The translations under genes and the position numbers were made by a program. From positions 1 to 64,000 of the IMG/VR virus record IMGVR_UViG_3300042346_000326: a stretch of 64,000 bases of DNA; one strand, given 5' to 3'. The stretch's first letter is position 1. The number at the start of each line of letters is the position of its first letter. This DNA is from a virus. Of this stretch, positions 26,631 through 34,268 are shown piece by piece. Under the pieces are notes generated by a model. It worked only from the letters and a program-made list of their open reading frames with translations, was not told where the DNA came from and ran no database searches.

Positions 26631-27354
26631 AAATGAAGAATTTAGCGTTGGCAATAATGTCTCTGTTCCTTTAGCATCTGAAGGCGCTGCTCGTTATGCA
26701 AGAGAAGCAGGTCTTAACCGACCTAATCGTTTTGATAATGTAGTTGTTAATACACCTCAAGCAAGAAAAATTGCACAGGAATACCAAGAGGCTCCGTCTT
26801 TTGACCCTAAAGCCATTCCTCATTACAAAGCAATGGCAGAAGAAACAAAACGTCAATTTGATTTTATGACTCGTCCTAAAGCAAAAGGTGGACTTGGAGT
26901 TGATGTCCAAGTAACACAACATGACCCATATGCAAAAGCCGCTCATATGATGCAAGACGCTGGACAAGGAAGATTTAAAGTTTTTTCTTCAGCATCAACA
27001 GGTGGTCACCCATATTTTTCAAATGAAGAGAACGACATGTTTCGTGCAGTACATGACTTTTTTGGTCATGCTGCAACAGGAAGAGGATTTGACCCACATG
27101 GCGAAGAGGCTGCCTTTCGGAGTCACCACGCTATGTTTTCTCCTGTGGCTCGACCTGCCATGGCAACGGAAACTCGTGGACAAAACAGTCTTTTAAATTA
27201 TGGAGATAGAAAAGGCGAGTTCCCAGAGCAGAAGGTAGCCGTCCTAAAGTCGTCTGGACTAATAACTCCAATTGGTCGTCGTGCAGAGTTTCTTCGTTCT
27301 GCTGTTGAGGCTAAAGCAGCCCACGAAAAAATGTTACGAGGGTTCAAGTCATGA
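26623..27354 (+). CDS. Conserved phage protein with His-rich HDFFGH motif
   Basis: 243 residues, 8-base overlap with the previous gene. The core is FRAVHDFFGHAATGRGFDPH, then GEEAAFRSHHAMF and ATETRGQNSLLNYG. The regular His, Asp and Glu spacing (HDxxGH, GE, SHH) suggests a metal-binding site; I recall similar blocks in phage proteins of unknown function and in polyvalent phage proteins. It is not a classical HExxH protease. Confidence 0.6.
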   Translation: MSRNEEFSVGNNVSVPLASEGAARYAREAGLNRPNRFDNVVVNTPQARKIAQEYQEAPSFDPKAIPHYKAMAEETKRQFDFMTRPKAKGGLGVDVQVTQHDPYAKAAHMMQDAGQGRFKVFSSASTGGHPYFSNEENDMFRAVHDFFGHAATGRGFDPHGEEAAFRSHHAMFSPVARPAMATETRGQNSLLNYGDRKGEFPEQKVAVLKSSGLITPIGRRAEFLRSAVEAKAAHEKMLRGFKS

Positions 27355-27566
27355 CCGTAAAAGCAAAAGTTGATATTAAAACACTAGAATTTATGCTTGA
27401 TTTACCGCAATCTTTTGTAATAAAAGACATCTCTTTAGATAAAGATACTGCTACTTTAACTATAGATACCTCAGATGAAACTCCTCCTGAGTTTTCCCTT
27501 GTGTATGGTTCAGATGAGTACGGAAATGTTGCTTTAACAGGATTTGATGAGGTAACAAGTGATTAG
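27351..27566 (+). CDS. Hypothetical small protein
   Basis: 71 residues, ATGA overlap. Strand-rich and acidic (FVIKDISLDKDTATLTIDTS). Unrecognised. Overlaps the next gene by 8 bases, so it is translationally linked. Confidence 0.55.
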   Translation: MTVKAKVDIKTLEFMLDLPQSFVIKDISLDKDTATLTIDTSDETPPEFSLVYGSDEYGNVALTGFDEVTSD

Positions 27567-28170
27567 TCATGAAGAGTTTGCTAGAAGAGTAAATGAAGAC
27601 GAGGGTGCTTCTCGTACATTTCGTGGTAAAAAAGAAGTGAAAGGCCCTGGAGTTATGGTCTCTAAAGAGGGTGCAGAAGAAAAAAGCGCACCTCCTTTAA
27701 CCCCCTCTCAGGCTAGGTCATACTATAAGAAACATGCTCCTGGTGCAGACGCTGCAGAAGCCCATGGTGGTTGGAAACAAGGTGGAATTGTTTTTCAAGA
27801 TAGTAGTCGTAAATATGAGTCTTTAGAAGATGCACGAGATGCAGGCAGAGTAAACAGACAGATTGCTGGTTGGGATTTAGGAAAGGGCAACGAAGAGCAT
27901 GGTGTGGACATTCTTCATCCAGAAGGTGGAAATGTTTATTTTGCTAGAGAAATGCCTGGAATCAATTCTGATTGGAGATGGCGTCAGACTTCTAGAACAA
28001 CTAGCGAATATGAAAAGTTAGCGCCTAAACCAAAACGAGGAGACAGAGTAAATCTTGCACACGTAAATCGTGGTGCAACAAGAAAGACAAGGACAGGAAA
28101 GACTGTTCCTGTTACTTTAAATGAGGTAATGGCAACTATTTCTAAAAATAGAAGAAGGACAGGTATCTGA
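27559..28170 (+). CDS. Hypothetical protein
   Basis: 203 residues, GTG start inside the previous gene's end. N-terminal half polar; centre has KYESLEDARDAGRVNRQIAG, the end is Arg/Lys-rich (RGATRKTRTGKTVPV, SKNRRRTGI). No domain recognised. Confidence 0.55.
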   Translation: MISHEEFARRVNEDEGASRTFRGKKEVKGPGVMVSKEGAEEKSAPPLTPSQARSYYKKHAPGADAAEAHGGWKQGGIVFQDSSRKYESLEDARDAGRVNRQIAGWDLGKGNEEHGVDILHPEGGNVYFAREMPGINSDWRWRQTSRTTSEYEKLAPKPKRGDRVNLAHVNRGATRKTRTGKTVPVTLNEVMATISKNRRRTGI

Positions 28171-28703
28171 TGCCAACAGGTGCTAATAATTTTTCTGCTA
28201 GTCAGAACTGGCAATCACTTGGTGCTGGTGGTTTTTATGGGTACAACAACCAGGGTGGTGCAGGAACTCCTGTAGCCCATGACACTATGGACGCTCTGCG
28301 TATTGGTGTCGGTCGTGTTCCTTCTGCAGAATATCCAGACGGATATCTAGGAACGATTCGTTCACGTCGTGATGACAGGTTACTTGATAGTGTAAAGTCT
28401 CGCGTTAATCAAAAGGCTTATCAACGCGGTGTTCACAAAGGTGAGCGTATCGAGCCATCGATGTACTTTTGGCCTCAAGAATTTACTTCTGACATGGGAA
28501 TTATGCGTCAGATGCGTGCAGTACCTGATGCAAGTTCAGGTGCAACTGTTTACCGTGCACCACGCTTTGCACCACAAACACAGTTAACACCTGCGCCACA
28601 TCTTGTAAACGATGGTAAATCAAATTTGGTTTCTGATGCTCCTGGTCAAATTGATGTTCGTCGCCAAAATATGTTGGCTTATCTGAAACCTGCGTGGCGA
28701 TAA
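28170..28703 (+). CDS. Hypothetical protein
   Basis: 177 residues, TGATG overlap. Gly/Asn-rich start (GAGGFYGYNNQGGAGTP), then RIGVGRVPSAEYPDGYLGTI and many Arg residues. Composition is like a small virion or DNA-associated protein, but nothing specific can be assigned. Confidence 0.6.
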   Translation: MPTGANNFSASQNWQSLGAGGFYGYNNQGGAGTPVAHDTMDALRIGVGRVPSAEYPDGYLGTIRSRRDDRLLDSVKSRVNQKAYQRGVHKGERIEPSMYFWPQEFTSDMGIMRQMRAVPDASSGATVYRAPRFAPQTQLTPAPHLVNDGKSNLVSDAPGQIDVRRQNMLAYLKPAWR

Positions 28704-29356
28704 TGGCATATTTTGGAGTTAATGAACATGGTCGTTGGGACAAAAATTTAGCACAAGCACAGTTCCACACTCACGTGCAGAACATACTTGATAAGTATCA
28801 CACAGCCAGCCCTGAATTAATTAAGGGTGGCTCTGCATGGTATGAACGTGCACATGAGGAAGCAAAAAAGATTGGTGGTGGTGACGTTCGCAAAGGTGCA
28901 GGAATTATTGCTGCATTATCTCCTTTAAATGATTGGGATAGAAACGTTGCTGAAGCACATGAATTGCGCAAAACAGGGGGCGTATCAGGCGCTCTTCTTC
29001 CACAGAATGTAGAAAAAGCCAGACGCATTCACAGTGGAGAAGACCCTCACGATGTACTAGGTGGACATAAAGTTCGTAGTTTTTTTGAAAACATTCACGA
29101 CCCAAGCAACAAAGAGCCAGTGACTATTGACCGTCATGCTTATGACATTGCTATGGGACATCCGTTTGTAGGAACGGGAAGAAAGACAACACAACGTGGT
29201 GGTGGAGGAAAGATGTCTCCAGATGTTGGGCTCTCTGCTATGGGACGTTACCAGCATTTTGTTCACGCTTACAAGAAGGCCTCCGAAAATCTTGGTGTAG
29301 AAATTCCTAACAGAGCACAAGCAGTTTCTTGGGTTGCACATAGAGGTGCGCTATGA
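28703..29356 (+). CDS. Conserved phage protein, DUF7178-like, HhH-glycosylase-like pattern
   Basis: 217 residues from ATG 28703 (TAATG); a GTG at 28694 is the alternative. WYERAHEEAKKIGGG, GAGIIAALSPLNDWDRNV, KVRSFFENI and VTIDRHAYDIAMG form the pattern of a widespread phage family that I recall as DUF7178. The helical layout with a final catalytic-like Asp in TIDRHA is reminiscent of helix-hairpin-helix DNA glycosylases. That resemblance is an inference. Confidence 0.55.
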   Translation: MAYFGVNEHGRWDKNLAQAQFHTHVQNILDKYHTASPELIKGGSAWYERAHEEAKKIGGGDVRKGAGIIAALSPLNDWDRNVAEAHELRKTGGVSGALLPQNVEKARRIHSGEDPHDVLGGHKVRSFFENIHDPSNKEPVTIDRHAYDIAMGHPFVGTGRKTTQRGGGGKMSPDVGLSAMGRYQHFVHAYKKASENLGVEIPNRAQAVSWVAHRGAL

Positions 29357-29712
29357 CACAGAAATATGATGGAGTTTACGATTACACAAAACCATGGCGT
29401 GCACCTGTTCAACCTGACCAAGTAGCAAAGCGTTGGCAATACAACGGCCCATGGTCAAGCAATATGGAGCGTTTGACATCGCAGGCTCTTATGGTTGCAA
29501 CAATTCCTGCTGCTGAAATTTCACAGATGGTTCGTCCACCATTGCCACAGATTCGTCTATTTCCAGACCGTTATGGATATGACCGTCGTGCTGTAGGCAT
29601 AGATGACGTTGTTACTGTTGATAGAAATTATGTTGAGCCTCGCATTTCCTGGTACTCAGGAAGCCCTGCGGGATACACTGGTGCAAGTAGAAACACGTTA
29701 GGAAGCGAATAA
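29353..29712 (+). CDS. Hypothetical protein
   Basis: 119 residues, ATGA overlap. Aromatic and Pro-rich (YDYTKPWRAPVQ, RWQYNGPWSS), with MVRPPLPQIRLFPDRYGYD in the middle. No recognised family. Confidence 0.55.
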   Translation: MTQKYDGVYDYTKPWRAPVQPDQVAKRWQYNGPWSSNMERLTSQALMVATIPAAEISQMVRPPLPQIRLFPDRYGYDRRAVGIDDVVTVDRNYVEPRISWYSGSPAGYTGASRNTLGSE

Positions 29713-30011
29713 TGCCAATCATAGGTCCAGTAATAGGTGTGTTAGCACGTGCTGCTGCTTCAAAAGTGGCACAACGTGGCGCAACCGCTGCTGCAGGTCG
29801 TGCTGCAAGTTCAGCACAGTTTGCACGTGGAGCATCTACTCTTGCTAGATTTGGAAAAACAGCAACAACAGTTGGACGAGGCGCACTGTTAATGTCTACG
29901 TTTATGGGAAGTGGGTCTTCAGGTTCTCAAGCAGCGCCTGCTCAAATGCCAACTGAATCAGGACCAACAAAGAAACAGGGTCTTGATACATACGGAGATG
30001 GAATTTACTAA
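29712..30011 (+). CDS. Ala-rich hypothetical protein
   Basis: 99 residues, TAATG overlap. First 70 residues are Ala, Arg, Gly and Thr-rich and weakly hydrophobic, suggesting amphipathic helix or membrane association; the end is Pro/Gln-rich and polar. Function unknown. Confidence 0.5.
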   Translation: MPIIGPVIGVLARAAASKVAQRGATAAAGRAASSAQFARGASTLARFGKTATTVGRGALLMSTFMGSGSSGSQAAPAQMPTESGPTKKQGLDTYGDGIY

Positions 30012-30217
30012 TGGATAAAGATTTCCTATCAGAAGGAGGAATGACTCCTGCAGAACAGCATGGAGCAGTGATGCGAGCATCTGCAGTTCCTGTTTCTGAA
30101 ATGGAAGGGTATTATCCTTACTACAAGACTTCTGGTAAAAGTGCAGACATGCTTTCTAAAGTCTTGTTTGAGTCTCGAATGAGACGAGAAATGCCAGAGA
30201 TGAAAGGAGATGCGTAA
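30011..30217 (+). CDS. Hypothetical small protein
   Basis: 68 residues, TAATG overlap with the neighbour. Acidic and Met-rich (10 Met); EQHGAVMRASAVPVSEMEGY in the centre. Unrecognised. Confidence 0.5.
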   Translation: MDKDFLSEGGMTPAEQHGAVMRASAVPVSEMEGYYPYYKTSGKSADMLSKVLFESRMRREMPEMKGDA

Positions 30218-30420
30218 TGGCTGATGACGGCGATGGCGCTTTAACAATGGAACTTCAGGCTCGAAAGATAGCCGAAAATGCCACCCTTTATAATGGTTCT
30301 TCCGCATGTCCGACCTGTGGAATGATAATCAACCCTGTAGAATTTCTAGCAAATCAAGGGCACTGCACTGGCTGTGTAACAGTCAAGCGTCAGAAGAGAG
30401 CAAAGGAACTAATGCAATGA
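30217..30420 (+). CDS. Small zinc-ribbon protein
   Basis: 67 residues. CPTCGMI and CTGC, 17 residues apart, form a four-cysteine zinc site, followed by a basic KRQKRAKELM tail. Likely binds nucleic acid or a protein; otherwise unknown. Confidence 0.6.
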   Translation: MADDGDGALTMELQARKIAENATLYNGSSACPTCGMIINPVEFLANQGHCTGCVTVKRQKRAKELMQ

Positions 30421-30719
30421 TGTTCAATGACCGTAGAAAGTCTAGTCTTCCCAGTACTGATTCTTTAGCAAACACATATGGCACAAACCTTCCTGGTGCT
30501 ACAGGAAAGAAGCGCACTGCAGCGCAGTGGGAAGCAAGAGCATCTGTTTTGGCTGCGGGTCGTTCAGGCGCCATTAAAGCCACACCAAAACCTAAAAAAG
30601 AACCATCAAAGTTAAGCAAAAAAATTGGTGGAATGATTATGGGCACTGGGTCTAGTAATAGAAAGACCGTAAAAGAAAACCGTGCTGCTATTAATGCAGA
30701 ACTAAAGAAAGGCAAATAA
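30417..30719 (+). CDS. Basic hypothetical protein
   Basis: 100 residues from ATG 30417 (ATGA overlap; ATG 30420 is equally possible). A longer frame from 30306 lies over the zinc-ribbon gene and is rejected. Lys-rich end (KPKKEPSKLSKKIGGMIMG, ELKKGK), with a central GKKRTAAQWEARASVLAAG. Unknown function. Confidence 0.5.
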   Translation: MMFNDRRKSSLPSTDSLANTYGTNLPGATGKKRTAAQWEARASVLAAGRSGAIKATPKPKKEPSKLSKKIGGMIMGTGSSNRKTVKENRAAINAELKKGK

Positions 30720-30923
30720 ATGGCAGTCAACTCATCTCGTTCAATGAACAAGTCTCTTAATGATGGAGCGACAGACGGTAAATACCGTAAAGTTCGCCCA
30801 GATACAGAAGAGAATGCAATGAATACCTCAGCAACTGAGGCTAATCGTCAATCTCTACATCCATTCTATGGATATGGGTTTACTACAACTGAATATCCAA
30901 ACAAGGTAAATCCAGGAAAGTAG
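30720..30923 (+). CDS. Hypothetical small protein
   Basis: 67 residues starting at the base after the previous stop. Polar (SRSMNKSLNDGATDGKY) with HPFYGYGFTTTEYPNK at the end. No recognisable domain. Confidence 0.45.
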   Translation: MAVNSSRSMNKSLNDGATDGKYRKVRPDTEENAMNTSATEANRQSLHPFYGYGFTTTEYPNKVNPGK

Positions 30924-30925
30924 TC

Positions 30926-31108
30926 ATGGCAAAAATCTCTCCTAAACAATTTGGTGCTTCTCCTGAATGTGAAGTTTGTTACGCAAAATTGCATGAGACA
31001 CCTCTTTATCGTCATGGAGGAAGTGTTTACTGCGAACAAGACTTAGATAGGGCCATAAATGAAAAATGGCATCCTGGTTCTAAAAAAATTACAGAAATAA
31101 AAAGGTAA
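30926..31108 (+). CDS. Small zinc-finger-like protein
   Basis: 60 residues. CEVCYAKL then YRHGGSVYCEQDL resembles half of a LIM or treble-clef zinc finger (Cys, Cys, His, Cys). It sits in a run of tiny genes, several of them with metal-binding motifs. Confidence 0.5.
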   Translation: MAKISPKQFGASPECEVCYAKLHETPLYRHGGSVYCEQDLDRAINEKWHPGSKKITEIKR

Positions 31109-31112
31109 TACA

Positions 31113-31436
31113 ATGGCTAAAAAAGTTACTCATAAGAATCTTGGTGAAGCAGTTATTGCAAGAGAGTCTTTTGTAGGACCAAGCAGCCGTGGCGGTTCTA
31201 TTGCTGAAGTTGGTACCGAAACAGGAATGTTGCCATCTCATCTTGCCGAAGCAATGCGTTCACACAATCCAACTTATGTAGTTAAATCTTATAACACCCC
31301 TGTTGCATGGCATGGAGATAAGGGATGGGTAGTTCCTGATGTTAATTACAGTAAAACTACATCTCGTTTACAGGGCGGAATTCGTCGTTCAATCAATGCG
31401 CATTTTGCCGATGCGCATAACAGCGCAAGGAGTTAA
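31113..31436 (+). CDS. Conserved small phage protein, DUF8033-like end
   Basis: 107 residues. The end VVKSYNTPVAWHGD, then WVVPDVNYSKTTSRLQ resembles a short phage family (SY.TP.A ... YS.TTS.HQ), recalled as DUF8033. Function unknown. Confidence 0.5.
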   Translation: MAKKVTHKNLGEAVIARESFVGPSSRGGSIAEVGTETGMLPSHLAEAMRSHNPTYVVKSYNTPVAWHGDKGWVVPDVNYSKTTSRLQGGIRRSINAHFADAHNSARS

Positions 31437-31438
31437 CT

Positions 31439-31711
31439 GTGGGTAGCATGCACGCTGAAGAATACGCTTCAATGAAGGGCAAAAATAAAGACATTGGATT
31501 GCTTGCTCATCTCCGAAGCAATTTATACCCACCAGTTCCTTCTTCAATGCTTGGACCATCAAAGCGTGCAATCAATGCCGTTAATCGTGGAAAGCATGAT
31601 TCAAAGATTAAACTCCCAGATGGCATTACTTGGCGTGGACAGAAGCACGCTCCAGCACACGCTATTGTTGAAGGTCATCGTCTTGATGCCTGGATTAATC
31701 CTGTAGACTAA
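31439..31711 (+). CDS. Hypothetical small protein
   Basis: 90 residues, GTG start with caaggag upstream. Basic, with PVPSSMLGPSKRAINAVNRG and a His-rich end (KHAPAHAIVEGHRLDAW). Unrecognised. Confidence 0.5.
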   Translation: MGSMHAEEYASMKGKNKDIGLLAHLRSNLYPPVPSSMLGPSKRAINAVNRGKHDSKIKLPDGITWRGQKHAPAHAIVEGHRLDAWINPVD

Positions 31712-31715
31712 TTCC

Positions 31716-31904
31716 ATGGCTAAAGGAAGAGGCGGGAAACCTGCTGTATCAAAAGTTATGACCAATGATGGTCGTAAGAACGGCAAAGCACGTAAAAAAC
31801 ACCCAAAGACCAACCGTAAAACGGGTAAGTCTTGCTGTGGCTATTCCATTAAAAGAACTGATAGATTAGGACATGACCAAGGTCATACAAAAGTAGCAGC
31901 ATAA
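31716..31904 (+). CDS. Very basic small protein
   Basis: 62 residues with about 18 Lys/Arg (RKNGKARKKHPKTNRKTGKS), then CCGYSIKRTDRLGHDQGH. Strongly basic, likely binds nucleic acid or the ribosome; the Cys/His at the end might bind metal. No family known to me. Confidence 0.5.
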   Translation: MAKGRGGKPAVSKVMTNDGRKNGKARKKHPKTNRKTGKSCCGYSIKRTDRLGHDQGHTKVAA

Positions 31905-31912
31905 GGAGCATT

Positions 31913-32461
31913 ATGTCTAACGTACCACTCATCGGTTCTAAGAAGGTTGAAAAGAAAGAGACCTTTCGTCTTCTACATTGCTGGGTTTGTGACACTCTAG
32001 AAGAGTTGCCACCATTTGAAGGTCCAGCAGACCAAGACTATCTTCTTGCTGTTGCCTGTGAAAGACACGTATTTGATTCTGGAGAACCACATAAAGGAAA
32101 TTTATTTGTTGATATTCCTGTAAAGGCATGGCAAGACGCAGAGACACGCAAAGATACCATTCGTCAAATACGACAAGGTGGTTCAAAAGGCCTTGCTGAA
32201 ATTGATGACACCTTTTATGACACTCGCTCTACCTTTATGGAAGATGCGATGAAGTGTTATCAAGCACACAATAAACCAAAAGATGGCTGCAATGATTGGC
32301 ACCACTCTGACAAGATGTTGATTCCTAATACAATAAAAGAGCGTCGCAAAGAGGGTCTTGAAAGTTATGAAAACGCATCAGGAGTAAAGACCTATCTTTG
32401 TGATTTTTGTCCTGTAGCGATAGGTGTAGCACAACGTAAACAGAAATTGATGGGACTATAA
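31913..32461 (+). CDS. Hypothetical protein with two Cys clusters
   Basis: 182 residues, with an ataaggag ribosome site. HCWVCDTLEELPP followed by CERHV may form one zinc site, and CDFCP near the end a second; the centre is helical (MEDAMKCYQAHNKPKDGCNDW). Similar Cys-rich proteins occur in actinophages without known function. Confidence 0.6.
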   Translation: MSNVPLIGSKKVEKKETFRLLHCWVCDTLEELPPFEGPADQDYLLAVACERHVFDSGEPHKGNLFVDIPVKAWQDAETRKDTIRQIRQGGSKGLAEIDDTFYDTRSTFMEDAMKCYQAHNKPKDGCNDWHHSDKMLIPNTIKERRKEGLESYENASGVKTYLCDFCPVAIGVAQRKQKLMGL

Positions 32462-32463
32462 TA

Positions 32464-32829
32464 ATGGACGAAATAAAACAAGTAACTGACCCTGTAGAGA
32501 CTGAAAAGGCTTGGGAAGACTTAGGAAGACCAAATGAATCCACTCCTAATGCTGTGTTTAGATTTACGATAACTTCTTTAACCGATGGGTCTTTAACGAC
32601 TTCTGTAGAACCCGCAGATGAGATAAATAGGCTTGTTAGAACGGCTTCTACTTTTGATATATACCAATCATGCAAAGAGATTAGTCAAGATATAGAGAGC
32701 ATGATGCTGGCTGACCGTGTGGCAAAGGCTGTTGTGGCTAATATCCAACCAGCAGATAGCGCCAAAGAATTACGAGATAAACTCCTCTCTGCATTGAGCG
32801 ATAGAGGCATAGAGACACCGAAAGCCTAA
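32464..32829 (+). CDS. Hypothetical protein
   Basis: 121 residues, 2 bases after the previous stop. Acidic; strand region FRFTITSLTDGSLTTSVEPA then helices (ISQDIESMMLADRVAKAV). Not recognised. Confidence 0.5.
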   Translation: MDEIKQVTDPVETEKAWEDLGRPNESTPNAVFRFTITSLTDGSLTTSVEPADEINRLVRTASTFDIYQSCKEISQDIESMMLADRVAKAVVANIQPADSAKELRDKLLSALSDRGIETPKA

Positions 32830-32848
32830 AGAGACATAGACTAGGCGT

Positions 32849-33778
32849 ATGGAACGCCAGTTAGGTCTAGATGAGCCTGTTGAGATTCAACGTGGCTCTA
32901 CTTCCTATTTCTCACAGCCTGAAGAAGAGTTAGACCCTCAACTCTTTACTGGCACAGTTCTCAAAGGCTGGGTGCGTAACGGCATTCTTCATCTTTTATT
33001 TGATTTTTTGAATGAAACTTACCGACACCCAGACCTTTGGGCTCACGCTTGGATTGCAGGTTCTGCAGTTTCTTTTCAGTGGGCAGCACATCGTGACCCA
33101 GGAGATTTAGACGTTCTTATTGGTGTTGACTATGTGCAATTCCGCAAAGCGCATCCTGAGTACATTGGCTTATCTGATACGGAAATTAGCAAGATGCTCA
33201 ACGAAGATTTTCGTGAGCAGTTGCAACCAGAGACAACTAACTGGCATGGCTTTGAAGTTACTTTTTATGTAAATCCTGGTGCTACGGATATTCGCACAAT
33301 CAATCCTTATGCTGCATACGATTTAAAGTACAACGAGTGGACAGTCTTTCCACGTCGTACTTCTGCACCCCGTAATGCTGCATGGGAGAAGGCTGCACAA
33401 CGTGACAAGACTATGGCTTCAGACATCGTTACTCGTTACTCTAGGGCGTTAACAGAAATGCAGTCTGCTCCTAACGATGCTGCACGTCGTAATGCTGAAT
33501 TTAAGTTAGAGCAGGCTCTTGAACATGGTTCGATGTTATTTGAAGACATTCATCGTTCTCGAAAACTTGCTTTTACAGAATTTGGTAGGGGATACGATGA
33601 CTTTTATAACTACCGTTGGCAAGCAGGAAAGAAATACGGAACTGTACCCGCATTACGCAAGATGCATGACTATCTCAAAGCACGTCAAGAAGAACAGGCC
33701 GTTGAAACTTATGGCGTAGAGTTACCAGATACACAGACGCTCATAAGGAGAGCAGCAACTTATAGAGTAAAGGAATAA
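32849..33778 (+). CDS. Nucleotidyltransferase-superfamily protein
   Basis: 309 residues. AWIAGSAVSFQWAAHRDPGD then LDVLIG gives the GS motif (Gly71-Ser72) and DxD (Asp86, Asp88) of the polymerase-beta-like nucleotidyltransferases; a third acid could be Glu in GFEVTFYV. Such enzymes modify RNA, antibiotics or proteins (AMPylation-type toxins). A helical second half follows. It sits just before a HAD-like and a TIM-barrel-like gene. Confidence 0.6.
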   Translation: MERQLGLDEPVEIQRGSTSYFSQPEEELDPQLFTGTVLKGWVRNGILHLLFDFLNETYRHPDLWAHAWIAGSAVSFQWAAHRDPGDLDVLIGVDYVQFRKAHPEYIGLSDTEISKMLNEDFREQLQPETTNWHGFEVTFYVNPGATDIRTINPYAAYDLKYNEWTVFPRRTSAPRNAAWEKAAQRDKTMASDIVTRYSRALTEMQSAPNDAARRNAEFKLEQALEHGSMLFEDIHRSRKLAFTEFGRGYDDFYNYRWQAGKKYGTVPALRKMHDYLKARQEEQAVETYGVELPDTQTLIRRAATYRVKE

Positions 33779-33779
33779 C

Positions 33780-34268
33780 TTGAACATACTTCTATCACTA
33801 AACGGGGTACTACGGGCGGAATCTGGAGAACCAAACAGAGCAGGGGTAATCCTGTACTACGCTCTTAATGCTGCACACCGTGTTGCCATCATTACAAAAG
33901 ATGATAAAGACAATGCAAAACATTGGTTACAGTCTCACGGCATAATCGGCTACGATGATTTGCTGGATAACTCTGTTGATTTAGCGGGCGAAGACTTAAA
34001 GAAGCGTCAGTTTCTTCTCAGCAGAGGAAAATCTCCTGTTGAAATGTACATTGACTCTGACCCAGAGATGTGTGCGTGGGTATTTGAGCACCAGAATGTT
34101 CCTACTCTCCTGGTCAGTCATCCAAGTTACTTGCCAGTAGAACATCGACCAGATGCTCCTCGCAAGGTTCGTGCATGGAATGAGATTGAAGAGGCTGTTA
34201 CAAGAGTTAACATTGCTAAATCAAAGTTTGCATCACAACCAAAAGATGTAACTCTGTGGGATGACTGA
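33780..34268 (+). CDS. HAD-like protein lacking the catalytic Asp pair
   Basis: 162 residues, TTG start with aaggaataac. The layout matches small phage HAD hydrolases: motif I region ILLSLNGVL, motif II region VAIITKD, and motif IV region MYIDSDPEMC. The usual DxDG of motif I reads SLNG, so both nucleophile and acid Asp are absent. It is probably not an active phosphatase. It overlaps the next gene by one base. Confidence 0.6.
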   Translation: MNILLSLNGVLRAESGEPNRAGVILYYALNAAHRVAIITKDDKDNAKHWLQSHGIIGYDDLLDNSVDLAGEDLKKRQFLLSRGKSPVEMYIDSDPEMCAWVFEHQNVPTLLVSHPSYLPVEHRPDAPRKVRAWNEIEEAVTRVNIAKSKFASQPKDVTLWDD

